The notes: generated by a model not told the origin, from the letters alone. Counted from the stretch's first letter, positions 1 through 11,632 are shown. The stretch: 64,000 bases of DNA from Allium sativum (GCA_030737875.1 CM060923.1:37502501-37566500); one strand, 5' to 3'. Translations and numbers: made by a program.

Positions 1-589
1 ACCGTCTGAAAAATGGCCATTTTCCAGTCGATTAAAATCAACTGAAACTGGTCAAACGCGTTTTCTTTTGCCACGCTCACATATTGAATTCAAAAATTAT
101 GAAAATTGAAACCTAGCAATAATTCGACATCACAGATCTAATGAAAGTGGTTTCGTCGAAATCCGAGGTCGTTTGCAAAATTTCCATATTTAAGGGCCTG
201 AATTCCATAGCGACTATTCAGAATTTTCAACTGGGCGTATCTTTTGATTCCCGCTATGAAATTTCAATTTTTCGGATTCGTTGGAAAGATATCCTCAAAT
301 AGATCCTATTATTTTTGGTTTCGCTAAAATACGGTTTATTTGAACCCAGTACATTCAATTGAAGTTTGAAATTGAATTATCGAACTACCGCATCATTTTC
401 AATTCCTTTTATAATTATATATAATTATTTATATTCTAACGACGACGTATATAAATATATACGTTCGAATTCTATTCAAAATAAATTTCTCGTCGATATT
501 TTTCAAAATAATCCATTTTAAATATGCAAAATTCATTAAAATTGCCAAAATAAAAATTTTAAACTGGCTCGCATTTCCGGGTTGTTACA
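1..589 (-). mobile_element. Family A copy E1, 3' LTR (5'-most part of the LTR, cut by window start)
   Basis: This is the U3-side end of a family A LTR read on the minus strand. It ends in TTCCGGGTTGTTACA, so the sense LTR begins TGTAACAACCCGG, and it is followed directly by a polypurine tract complement, which fixes the orientation. Its sequence recurs at 15685-16277, 25650-26284 and, inverted, at 16568-17110. No coding capacity is seen. Confidence 0.85.
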
Positions 590-624
590 ATCTCCCCCAC
601 TTAAAACTTTTCGTCCCCGAAAAG
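590..624 (-). promoter_or_regulatory. Polypurine tract and adjacent hairpin of E1
   Basis: Positions 591-606 are the complement of a polypurine tract (sense TTTTAAGTGGGGGAGA) abutting the LTR, the expected plus-strand primer site of an LTR retrotransposon. Next to it, 607-613 (CTTTTCG) and 618-624 (CGAAAAG) form a perfect 7-bp stem with loop TCCC. The same arrangement occurs at 26286-26320, 56911-56945, 60087-60120 and 36120-36154. Confidence 0.8.
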
Positions 625-1620
625 GAATGAAGCCGGTAGTTGTTTAACTAATCAACTCAACTTCCATTATTTTCATTACGGCTTAAGTTCTTTAACTTTT
701 TAGTTTCTAAGAACTTTTCAAAATTTTCAAAAATTTGGCTAACACCCTAAATTTTCGATAAATTTCGCCATAACCTCCCCTGCACTGGGAGCACCGAGAA
801 AATCCCGAAATTGCCATATAGGCCCTCTGATCTCAAAAAGAAAAAGAAAAAGCCAAGCGGCTAACCAATCGGCTCATAAAATCATCATCACCCAAACAAA
901 ACAGTAAATTATAGTAAATATGTACCTATTTGTCGGGCAAACAATTTTATTCTTCTGCTATAGCCTCTTTGCTATGACCTGTTCAATGTAAGTACTTATA
1001 TATGCAAGCAAATGCGACCAATTTTCAATACAGTTCAATATTTGATACAATTAGGCATAATGGTTCAAAATTATCAAACAAATAAACAAACAATACAACC
1101 ATCAATCAATTAGTAGATTATCATTTCAATTTCTTAACTTTGATATATATACAAAAAATCATGTTTTTGATGCCAATCACAACAATAAATTTGTCTATAT
1201 AAGTTCTGGTTCTCACACCAGTCTAATGGAAATATATAGAAATCACACCTTCGTCACTCGAATATGAATTCTGACGACGAGTACTCAACCATCAGAATCA
1301 TCTTCGGGCCACTAGAGTATGATTCTATGTCTATCTAGTATATTAAAACTCCGAATATACGTTCATGACGCGTATATGCAAAATCTTTATATACTCGATT
1401 GTCCAAATTCAAAATAAATAAATATTCAAATACGCATAAAATGGTTTAAATTTCAAAACAAAATTGTTTTCATTTGAAAAATATACTCTTCACACTCGTT
1501 CTAGGATACTACTGGTCCTATCTCTAACAAGTCATTCCAATTGGATATTACTAATCCAATATCTGATGGATTCTTTCGTATGGTTCTAATGCGTCTTGTT
1601 CTCAAGCTCTGTAAACCAAA

Positions 1621-1632
1621 GCTCTGATACCA
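1621..1632 (-). promoter_or_regulatory. Primer-binding site (initiator tRNA-Met) of E1
   Basis: The plus strand reads GCTCTGATACCA, which is TGGTATCAGAGC on the element strand, the common plant initiator tRNA-Met primer site. It lies 3 bases from the LTR start at 1636 and proves minus-strand orientation. Confidence 0.9.
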
Positions 1633-1635
1633 AAC

Positions 1636-2965
1636 TGACACGACCCGAACTCCCCCGGTAAGGAAAGCCCGGATTGAGATGAGGACAACACACATCGGAA
1701 CGCAGATGGAAGAACATTTCATTGTATATTACAACAATTCCATCAGATACAAGAATTTACAGAGTATAAATGAATAAAACACATTCGAATAATATCAGAG
1801 ATTTAAATTACATTTAAATACATCGCAACGGAAAATAATACAAAAGAACAACTAGAAATAATGCACGGATATAGAGCTTTCCGAGCATCGTTCCAACTGT
1901 AAATCAGGATCCTATGAATATAAATCTGCAAAACCAAAACTACTAGCTGCCCATGTGGAAAATAGGGGCACCCAGAGTTTAGGTTAAAACAATAAACTCC
2001 AGGTCAGTCATGTGAGTGGTGTGAGAACTAAAACAGTTATTTAAAACTTTACTTTAAAAGATAGTAATTCAAGGGACCACGCCGTATAACACGGAACGGG
2101 TTTCCTCCCAAGAATACTAATGCATATAACAAAACAGCGCAATGCTCTTTGGAAAAATGAAGCTATTATAAGACCCAGGTCCCATCACACAATGCAACGC
2201 AAGCCGGAGGATAGGGTTTTCCCTTATAATAGCCAAACATGCTTGGTACGTTTAAAACAAATCATTTGATACTATTATAAGTGTATAGTGTCAAAACAAT
2301 TTCAATCATAAATATCAATCATAGGCGGCATGGGTACCATCTATCATGTCGCCATACTAGTTCTACAATTAAAACCGCAATATCACGTATTGGAAATTGG
2401 ATTTCCGTCATGAGCCGAGGCAAGGGGCAAGCTCCTCTCCGATTCGAGACACTCTAGCAAATGTCTCAGGACCCCACTATGATCATTGGATCTTCAGGGC
2501 CGGTCCTCTCTTACTTTTGAGGATTGGCAATTCCTGAACACACGTTTCCCGGTCCTTACAGACCTATATCCGAGGCGCCTCGTATCCAACAACCACACAG
2601 GTGAAAAGTATATAAATGTCAGGGTTGGTAGGTCACTGACACCACCTTAGCTAGAAAGAAACGTCGTGCTCTCCCTGCAGTCACTATCCCGTTTTTGACT
2701 CATACCGAGGTGTGAGGCTCGCGAATTCACGTTATACACAAAGCTACGCCACATAGGCCGTGTTTTGATCATCAACCACAAGACTTTGCTTTTCAAAAGA
2801 AGCCTTGATCATTTGCCACTTACGCGTGCCACACTGGCAATTCACTCCATGCGACTGATGTCCATCGATATACAACCTCTGAGCTCGTACGTCTCAGAGA
2901 AGGGCATTAAGCAAGAGAATAAATTCTCTGCCGCCAAACAGATGTATATGTATATATATATACAG
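1636..2965 (-). mobile_element. Family A copy E1, 5' LTR (truncated)
   Basis: The LTR starts TGACACGACCC right after the primer-binding site and carries the order of blocks typical of the family: a 'gaccacgcc' block near 2087, a 'cacaatgcaacgcaagccgg' block near 2190, 'gccggtcctctc' near 2498 and 'gtgaggctcgcgaa' near 2711. It breaks off in an AT tract (about 2941-2965), where it is joined to the primer-binding site of another copy. Most of the LTR is missing. Confidence 0.8.
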
Positions 2966-2971
2966 TTAAAA

Positions 2972-2983
2972 GCTCTGATACCA
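2972..2983 (-). promoter_or_regulatory. Primer-binding site of copy E2
   Basis: GCTCTGATACCA on the plus strand (TGGTATCAGAGC in sense), 2 bases before a new LTR start TGTGACGATCCC at 2986. The internal region that should lie to its left is absent, so this site is a remnant. Confidence 0.85.
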
Positions 2984-2985
2984 GC

Positions 2986-5138
2986 TGTGACGATCCCAAA
3001 ACCCCGTGACATGGTGTTAAGGATAATCATTGGAATATAACACATTAATCATCATTAGCAGATCACAGATAATAACATAAACATAAAATAGAATAATTTA
3101 CACACATATGACAGCGGAATCATATAGATATCACCACATCAGAGAGCACAGTGCAGGATACAACTTAGTGCATAATAATACATAATCAGTCACCATCGCC
3201 AGAAGCGGAATCGTACATAAAGAGTACACAAAATAAATATCGGTCTACATCGCCAATGGCGGAATCTAATACATATACTATAATGGCGGAAAGAGTCAAA
3301 GTCAGTACGGTGTAGTCAAGCCTCGCCATAAGCCAAAAGTGCACCAGATACCTGTAACTAGGCCGCCCGTGTGAAAATGAGGGCACCCGAGTTTGCAAGG
3401 TGAAACAAACTACGAGTCAGTCATGGGACTGGTATGAGAAATCTACTTAACTTATTAACAACAATAATAAGGCAAATCAAAGGACCACGCCACTTTCGTG
3501 GAACGGGTTTACTCCAATGAGTGCTAGTGCATGAAATAAAGTAAATGATTAAATCATCGCAATGCATTTTATAAAAATGAAGCCATTATAAGACTCAGGT
3601 CCCATCACACAATGCAACGCAAGCCGGAGGATAGAGTTTTACCTTATAATGGCCAAAAATGCTTCATACGTATAAAAAGTGTTTGATATTATTACTAGTG
3701 CACATATGTTTTCGAAAGCAAATTCAATCATAAATATCAATCCTAAGCGGCATAGCTACCATCTACTATGTCGCCATACTAGTAATACAATCACATCCGC
3801 ATATTTCGTATTGGAAATTGGATTCATTCATGAGTCGAGGCAAGGAGAAAGCTCCTCTCCGATTCGAGACACTCTAGCAAACGTCTCAGGACCTCACTAT
3901 GATCCTTGGATCTTCAGGGCCGGTCCTCTCTTACTTTTGAGGATTGGCAATTCCTGAGCACACGTTTCCTGGTCCTTACAGACCTATAATCGAGGCGCCT
4001 CGTATTCCAACAACCACACAAGTGAAAAGTATATATAATGTCAGGGCTGGTAGGTCACTGACACCACCTTAGCTAGAAAGAAACGTCGTGCTCTCCCTGC
4101 AGTTACTATCCCGTTTTTGACTCATACCGAGGTGTGAGGCTCGCGAATCCACATTATACACAAAGCTACGTCACACAGACCATGCTTTGATCATCAACCA
4201 CAAGACTTTGCTTTGCAACAGAAGCCTTGATCATATGCCACTTAGGCGTGCCACACAGGCAATCCACTCCATGCGACTGATTTCTATCAATACATAACCT
4301 CTGAGCTCGTACGTCTCAGAGAAGGGCGTTAAGCAAGAGAATAAATTCTCCGCCGCCAAATAGATATATATTTAACAGAGATCAATCAGCACAGAACAAA
4401 ATCCAATGTCAGACACACAGTCCATTTACAAGTCCGTTCTGGGTTTGAACGAAACCAGAGGCACCGAATTCCTCGCATATCCGTACAATCAACAGTATGT
4501 CTGGACGACTACTACCTCAGCTCCATCACGGTAGCTACTCCAATCACGAGCATCAGTAGCGCCCATCCATCCAATGTGAAGATCGTCGGTCTTCAACCGT
4601 CTTCGACTCTTCGACTTCTCAACGTCGATCGATTATTTAAAATGAGATGAACTCGGCCTTTTCAAATAACCCACGTATATTTAGATCTTCAAATCAATTT
4701 ATCACATGGTTAGATTATTCAACATTCACATTTCAGTTCTTTAGTTATAATTTACATGTTAAATACATTCAACCATCACATATCAAGCAAACACAACAAA
4801 ATTGGTTTATTTCCACTCTATATCGTCTATAGTATTTCATAACGATATATCGCCATTTTTATTTATTTATAAGGGCCATAATTAAATTAAATCGAATAAC
4901 GACACTGCATTTCGTAATTTGAAATCGTAACTTCAAATGACTAGTGTGGAAGATCCGACCGTCGGATTTTCCCGAAACTGAAACCGTTGGATTCGTTTTG
5001 AAATGATCTTTCTAATGATATAAAATTTGTGAAGATCCAACGGTTAGATTTTCAGATATGTGTAAAACAAATTTAGTGAAAAACAGCGTCAGTGCATCGG
5101 CACGACCTTAAACGACCTTTTTGGGAAATCGAGTATCA
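2986..5138 (-). mobile_element. Family A copy E2, 5' LTR (partial)
   Basis: A second LTR follows E1 head to tail; 3590-4370 is closely similar to 2160-2960. It includes an imperfect copy of the double hairpin (4631-4670), a short repeated ORF (from 4406) and the ATCCGAC/GTCGGAT inverted repeat near 4954. At about 5138 the sequence jumps to a block that belongs earlier in the LTR, so E2 is joined to another copy (E3). Confidence 0.75.
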
Positions 5139-5968
5139 CTGCGGCTTACGTCCCGGCGAGAGAAAACACCACTTACCCTATCCCTCTGAGCACTAAGCTC
5201 AATCTCGGTCGACCGAATCCATGACACCACGAAGGTGCCCATCGTCTAAAAAGCATACTGATCAAACCATCAGTTTACCACCATACTGGGGTGTGAGGCT
5301 CGCAAATCAACGCTATACACAAAGCCGTGCTATATCAAAGCTGCGCTTTGATCATCATCCACCAAACTTTTCTTTTCAACAAAAGTCTGGATCACTGCAT
5401 CTCAGCATGCCACACTATCAATCCATATCGTACCACTGATTTCTGCCAATATATAACCTCTGAGCTCGTATGTCTCAGAGAAGGGCGTTAAGCAAGAGAA
5501 TAAATTCTCCGCCGCCAAACAGATATATATTTAGCAGAGATCAACGAATACAATATAAAGGAATACAATGTCAGACAAACCATCCATTTACAAGTCCGTT
5601 CTAGGTCTGAACGAAACCGGAGGCACTTTCCTCGCATATCCGTACAATCAACAAATACGTCCGGACGGCTACCACTTCAGGCCCCTTCAAGGTAGCTACT
5701 CCCATCGTGAGCATCAGTAGAACCCATCCATTCGATGTGAAGATCATCGGTCTTGCACCGTCTTCCATCTCCTCGACTCATCGTCGAATCAGTTATTCAG
5801 AATGGGTTATACCCGGCCTTTCTGAATAACTCGCATATCTTATAATCAAATGCTATAAAACACAACATACGCCTCATTCCAATTCATCAGTCACCAACCG
5901 TAAATTAGTAAGAGAACAATTCCCCAAATATTAACCCCGAAGGCCGAAACCAACATCAGATCAAGTCT
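5139..5968 (-). mobile_element. Family A LTR fragment E3
   Basis: Middle part of an LTR, matching 21255-21880 and 39380-39980. It contains the best example of the GC-rich form of the double hairpin (5791-5831) and one of the repeated short ORFs (ATG at 5568). At about 5965 the conserved block shared with 9905-10020 breaks off. Confidence 0.75.
5791..5831. other. Double hairpin, second perfect form
   Basis: Outer arms 5791-5802 and 5820-5831 (12 bp, perfect), inner GGGT 5804-5807 with ACCC 5811-5814, loop TAT. Other, partly decayed copies: 4631-4670, 7892-7932 (inverted), 9801-9841, 21823-21864. Confidence 0.8.
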
Positions 5969-6195
5969 GTATTCCAATGATTATCCTTCAAACACATGAA
6001 TTTTCTTTTATAATATTCATTATTAAAATATTAAATTTATATTATTTTATGTTAAATAATATGATAAAAGATAATCCTAAATTTGATTTGGACATAATTT
6101 CAAATATTCGATGTATAAGTTGTATATGCGTTGTAAAAATTATATATGTGTTGAAATAGAAGTGAAATGCTATATATATATATATATATATATAT
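5969..6195. repeat. AT-rich junction with TA microsatellite
   Basis: Very AT-rich sequence with no gene, ending in an uninterrupted TA run at about 6171-6195. It separates minus-oriented LTR pieces from the plus-oriented fragment F, so it may mark an old rearrangement. Confidence 0.6.
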
Positions 6196-8269
6196 ACGCC
6201 CCTCGTCCACAAACCATGGACGATATTTATTGGTTGTGATTGGTGTGAAAATTGATTGATAGCGAATGGTTGATTGGAATTGTCTGTGGTTGATATTGAT
6301 TGATTGTGGTTGAAAAATACCCGTTTGTGGTTGAGAAATATTTGGTTGAAACCACATAGGATTAGTTTGTGGAAATGAAATAAATATACATGCCGCCTGC
6401 GTGCGAACTAGATGCATGATTCCCCATTGTCAAAAACCGCGAGGTTTTAAGGTAGAGCGAGGAGCCGTACTAGGGACGGTCTCAGTTTTAACTACCATGC
6501 CGTTATGCTGCCGAAATTTTGAATAATATTCATGTGTTTGAATTATTTCCATTTGTTGAAACTATATTTATTCGTTGAATAGAAAGCCTTCATGTGTTGA
6601 GTCGATATTCATTCGTTGGATAGAAATTCATGTGTTGAAAGGTATTCGTGTTTTAAATATAAAAATCACATTTTTATCTATATGTATAAACTATAGAAAA
6701 CCTTCATGTGTTGAATCGATATACATTCGTTGAATTGAAATTCATGTGTTGAATGGTATTTATATTTTGAAATAAATTGTTTTATAATAAAAATCACTTT
6801 TTTTTTCATCTATATGAACTACATAAAATAAACTTGTTTTGAAAGAAATTGTTTTACAATAAAAATCACATTTTTATCATCTATATGAACTATATAAAAT
6901 AATCTTGTTTTGAAAGAAATTGTTTTATAGTAAAAATCCTATTTTTATTACCTATATGGACTATATAAAATAATAGTGTTTTGAAATGAATTGTTTTACA
7001 ATAAAAATCACATTTTTATTATATACATGAGCTGTTAAATATAGTGAAGTGTTGAAATAGAAGACAGTTAGATAAAAATATCATTTTTATCAAATGTATG
7101 GAAAGAATATAGTTTTGAAATCGAAGAATCGATATATATATATATATATATATAAATAGAATTGAAATATATCGAAAAACGACGCTGCAGTTCGTATTTT
7201 GAAACCGTGATTTCAAATGGTTATTACGGGAGATCCGACCATCGGATTTTCCTAAAATCGCAACCGTTGGGTTCGCTTTGGAAATATCTTTCCAACGGCA
7301 CCAACTTTGTAAAAATCCAACGGTTGGATTGTCTGGAATGTTTAATTCAAATCTGAAGAAAAACAGCGACAGAATCGATTATATATATATATAATTATAT
7401 TTAATCGAATAACGACGCTGCAGTTCGTATTTTGAAATCGAAACTTCAAACGATTATACCGGGAGATCCGACCGTCGGATTTTCCCGAAATTGGAACCTT
7501 GGATTCATTTTGAAAAGATCTTTCTAATGATGTAAATTTTGTGAAGATCCAACGGTTAGATTTTCAGATATGTGTAAATCAAATCTGAAGAAAAACAGCG
7601 CCACGGTCGCGTTATGGCCCGAAGCGTCGTTTTGAATAAATTGGCTATTTTAAAATAAATAAAAATAGCGATAAATCGTTATAAAATATTATAAACGATA
7701 TGGATGTGAAATTTAGAAATTAACTAAAGGTTGGCTAAGTCGAATGGTTTCCTGGGTGTTGATCTGATGTTGGTTTCGGCCTTCGGGGTTAATATTTGGG
7801 AAATCATTCTCTTACTGATTGACGGTTAGTGACTAATGAATTGAAATGATGCGTGTGTATGTTAGTGTTGCACTTGTTTATTATATACGCAAGTTGCTCA
7901 GAAAGACCGGGTTTATCCCATTCTGAATAACTGAATCGACGATAAGAAATCGAAGATAAAGACGGTGGTCGAAGACCGGAGATCTTCACCTCGTTTGGAT
8001 GGTAACCGAGGTCCTGATTGGGAGGCATCCCGAAATATGGATAATGAGTGGTGATCGTCCAGACGTACGTGGTGATCGATTGGTTTGCGAGGTATATAGT
8101 GCCTCCGGTTTCGTTCAGACCCAGAACGGACTTGCAAATGGACAGTGTGTCTGACATTGGAATTTATTCTGTGTGATTGATAGCCATCAGTTGCACGGTG
8201 TGAATTGCCAGACATAATATCGTTTGAATTATTTCCATTTGTTGAAACTATATTTATTCGTTGAATCGT
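6196..8269 (+). mobile_element. Family A LTR fragment F, plus orientation
   Basis: Family A LTR sequence in the opposite orientation to its neighbours. It contains the GTCCAC/ATGGAC hairpin (6205-6221), several CATGTGTTGAA motifs (6590-6745), hairpin units of the ATAAAAAT type, two tandem copies of a roughly 230-bp block (7168-7605) and the inverted double hairpin (7892-7932). Positions 6611-8212 are the inverted arm of a palindrome with 9517-10714. An unexplained stretch of about 130 bp (6385-6515) is not seen in the other copies. Confidence 0.7.
7168..7605 (+). repeat. Two tandem copies of a ~230-bp LTR block
   Basis: Both copies start at 'aacgacgctgcagttcg' and end at 'gaagaaaaacagcg', and both contain an imperfect or perfect ATCCGAC-C-GTCGGAT inverted repeat (perfect at 7466-7480). 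Inverted copies of both are at 10110-10575. Single, more diverged copies occur near 4905-5085, 12700-12930, 19230-19420 and 23270-23500. Confidence 0.75.
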
Positions 8270-9516
8270 TGTGACGACCCCATTTCCCGTACAGACGGAG
8301 ACCAGGGTAATCTTTGGAATATACACAGAAACAGATAATAGCAGAACAGAATTAAATAAATACACCAGATAATGTACAATAGAATACACTGGATAAACGT
8401 AATCATCAGAGTTACACAGTATACAGGATCATACTTAGTACAAATACAATTCAGCTATACATAAATGTCTACAGCGGAAAACAAACAAAATATGTACAAT
8501 AGGAGCTGAACAGCATAAAATAGATAAATGATAGAATCCATCTTCAGCTCCAGCTATCCAGAAAGAGCCAGCTAAAACCTGAATACAAGGCTGCCCGCGT
8601 AGAAAACGGAGCACCCGAGTTTGAAAGTGAAACAAACTACGAGTCAGTCATGGGACTGGTATGAGAAATCTACTCAACACATTTATAATATGGCTAATCA
8701 CAGGACCACGCCACTTTCGTGGAACGGGTTTACTCCATTGGATTGCCAGTGCTTTAAAACAAATCATTCTTTTAAACATCGCAATGATTTTTATAAAAAT
8801 GAAGCCATTATAAGACTCAGTTCCCATCACACAATGCAACGCAAACCGGAGGATAGAGTTTTTACCTTATAATGGCCAAAATATGCTTGATACGAATAAA
8901 ACAAAAGCATTTGATATTACTACAAGTGTTTGTATATTTCAAAAGCAATTTCCAATCATAACTATCAATCATAGGCGACATGAGCGTCCCATGCTACTAT
9001 GTCGCCAAATATAGGTATACAATCAAAACCGCACGATGTCGTATTTGGAAATTGGATTTCCGTCTTGAACCAAGGCAAAAGATAGTCCTTACCGAATTCG
9101 AGACTGTCTAGCCCGAGTCTCAGGCACAGCCGCAACCGTACCTTGGATCGTCAGGGCCGGTCCACACGAAGTGGATTATAATGCCTGAACAATGCGTCTC
9201 TTCGCCCTTTGGGGCGTAAATGAGCCAACGAATGACGCCATCGTACCCGGATCGTCCGATCTAACCGAGGCGCCTCGCAACAGCAACAACCACATAAGTC
9301 AAACTCGTCAGGGCATGTAAAACCACTGATGCCACTTCTAGCTAGAAAGAAAACGCACGTCCCCCCTGAGGTCCTGCTCCCGTTTCTGGTTCATACCGGG
9401 GTGTGAGGCTCGCGAATTCACGTTATACACAAAGCTACGCCACACAGGCGGTGCTTTGATCATCACCACAAGACTTTGCTTTTCAACAGAAGCCCTGATC
9501 ACTGCATCTTAGCATG

Positions 9517-10714
9517 CCACACAGGCAATTCACACCGTGCAACTGATGGCTATCAATCACATAGAATAAATTCCAATGTCAGACACACTGTCCATTTGCA
9601 AGTCCGTTCTGGGTCTGAACGAAACCGAAGGCACTATATACCTCGCAAACCCATCGATCACCACGTACGTCTGGACGATCACCACTCATTATCCATATTT
9701 CGGGATGCCTCCCAATCAGGACCTCGGTTACCATCCAAACGAGGTGATGATCTCCGGTCTTCGACCACCGTCTTTATCTTTGATTTCTTATCGTTGATTC
9801 AATTATTCAGAATGGGATAAACCCGGTCTTTCTGAGCAACTCGCGTATATAATAAACAAGTGCAACACTAACATACACACGCATCATTTCAATTCAGTAG
9901 TCACTAACCGTCAATCAATAAGAGAACGATTTCCCAAATATTAACCCCGAAGGCCGAAACCAACTTCAGATCAACACCCAGGAAACCATTCGACTTAGCC
10001 AACCTTCAGTTAATTTCTAAATTTCACATCCATATCGTTTATAATATTTTATAACGATTTATCGCTATTTTTATTTATTTTAAAATAGCCAATTTATTCA
10101 AAATGACGCTACGGGCCATACGCGACCGTGGCGCTGTTTTTCTTCAGATTTGATTTACACATATCTGAAAATCTAACCATTGGATCTTCACAAAATTTAC
10201 ATCATTAGAAAGATCTTTTTAAAACGAATCCAACGGTTCCAGTTTCGGGAAAATCCGACGGTCGGATCTCCCGGTATAATCATTTGAAGTTTCGATTTCA
10301 AAATACGAACTACAGCATCGTTATTCGATTAAATATAATTATATATATATATATAATATAATCGATTCTGGCGCTGTTTTTCTTCAGATTTGAATTAAAC
10401 ATTCCAGACAATCCAACTGTTGGATTTTTACAAGGTTGGTGCCGTTGGAAAGATATTTCCAAAGCGAACCCAACGGTTACGATTTCAGGAAAATCCGATG
10501 GTCGGATCCCCCGTACTAATCGTTTGAAATCACGGTTTCAAAATACGAACTGCAACATCGTTTTTCGATATATTTCAATTCTATTTATATATATATATCG
10601 ATTCTTCACATGAAGGTTTTCTATAGTTTATATATATAGATAAAAATGTGATTTTTATATTTAAAACACGAATACCTTTCAACACATGAATTTCTATCCA
10701 ACGAATGAATATCG
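9517..10714. repeat. Right arm of a large inverted repeat (partner 6611-8212)
   Basis: The reverse complement of this arm matches 6611-8212 almost base for base over the region 7690-8212, with a length difference where the left arm has about 400 extra bases of AT-rich sequence (6740-7130). The spacer is about 1.3 kb. The high similarity suggests a recent inverted duplication. Confidence 0.75.
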
Positions 10715-10823
10715 ACTAGAAACGAAAAAGATATGATTTTTACTAGTTTGCAACGGTTTAAAAGTGTTAAAACTGATTTAAAATATACACAGCCGTTACC
10801 TCCTATTTTGATTCAAAACTAGG

Positions 10824-10976
10824 TCACCAGTTTACTCCCAATCCATGTAGCTGCAAGTTGATCAGGATATATAGCGTCGAAGAGGATGAAGCAGGCTCCT
10901 CGGCGCCACCCGAGATGGTCAGTTCGACGGCGTCTAGCAGGAGGGCCGGCGGTTTGAAGTCGCCAACTTTGGCGAG
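10824..10976 (-). pseudogene. Gene-like coding fragment inside composite G
   Basis: A GC-rich island (about 10870-10976) in AT-rich DNA. On the minus strand a frame is open from at least 10976 to a TGA at 10824-10826, about 50 codons, with an ordinary globular-looking composition (it includes LLLDAVELTISGG) and a Ser-rich stretch. It matches no other LTR copy in the window. I do not recognise the protein. The likeliest reading is a fragment of a host gene captured by the element; a chance open frame in GC-rich DNA is the alternative. Confidence 0.35.
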
Positions 10977-11509
10977 GTGATTCTTATTATAAAACAATTT
11001 ATTTCAAAATATAAATATGTTGAGTAGATTTCTCATACCAGTCCCATGACTGACTCGTAGTTTGTTTCACTTTCAAACTCGGGTGCCCCTTTTTCTACAC
11101 GGGCAGCCTTGTATTCAGGTTTTAGCTGGCTCTTTCTGGATAGCTGGAGCTGAAGATGGATTCTATCATTTATCTATTTTATGCTATTCAGCTCCTATTG
11201 TACATATTTTGTTTGTTTTCCGCTGTAGACATTTATGTATAGCTGAACTGTATTTGTACTAAGTATGATCCTGTATACTGTGTAACTCTGATGATTAAGT
11301 TTATCCAGTGTATTTTATTGTACATTATCTGGTGTATTTATTTAATTATGTTCTGCTATTCTCTGTTTCTGTGTATATTCCAAAGATTACCCTTGTCTCC
11401 GTCTGTACGGGAAATGGGGTCGTCACAACGTCGAACAACCCGCGTATATAATAAACAAATGTTACACAAACACAACATACGCCTCATTCCAATTCATCAG
11501 TCACTAACC

Positions 11510-11632
11510 GTAAATTAGCAAGAGCACAATCCCCCAAATATTAACCCCCAAAGGCCGAAACCAACATCAGATCAATACCCAGGAGACCACTCATCTTATC
11601 TAACCTACAGTTAGTTTCTAAATTTCACATTC
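11510..11632 (-). repeat. ~120-bp conserved LTR block, copy 1
   Basis: Contains 'ccgaaaccaacatcagatca' and 'gaccactcatcttatcta'. It recurs at 13545-13670 in the same LTR, and at 5885-5965, 9905-10020, 22455-22590 and (inverted) 7690-7830. Presence twice within one LTR shows local duplication. Confidence 0.75.

Larger units (their letters stand above)
590..1635 (-). mobile_element. Family A internal region of E1, non-coding
   Basis: About 1.05 kb lies between the polypurine tract and the primer-binding site. I see no gag or pol motif in any frame. Blocks match the internal region of A1 (26285-27375), for example the stretch around 1208-1345 against 26938-27080, so the region is conserved although non-coding. 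It presumably carries packaging and priming signals only. The element is therefore non-autonomous. Confidence 0.8.
8270..11427. mobile_element. Composite G: family A LTR sequence with ~425-bp terminal inverted repeats
   Basis: Begins TGTGACGACCCC and ends GGGGTCGTCACA. 8270-8694 is nearly identical to the reverse complement of 11003-11427, so the same LTR end is present twice in opposite orientations. Between them lies minus-oriented LTR sequence (8695-10620) and a non-LTR stretch (10715-10985) holding a gene-like fragment. I could not confirm a target duplication. It may be a foldback-like unit or a rearrangement of two LTRs. Confidence 0.65.

Noticed and set aside
7913..8389. 158-codon minus-strand ORF as a gene
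   Set aside because: It crosses the junction of fragment F and composite G and overlaps LTR blocks in a frame not kept in other copies.
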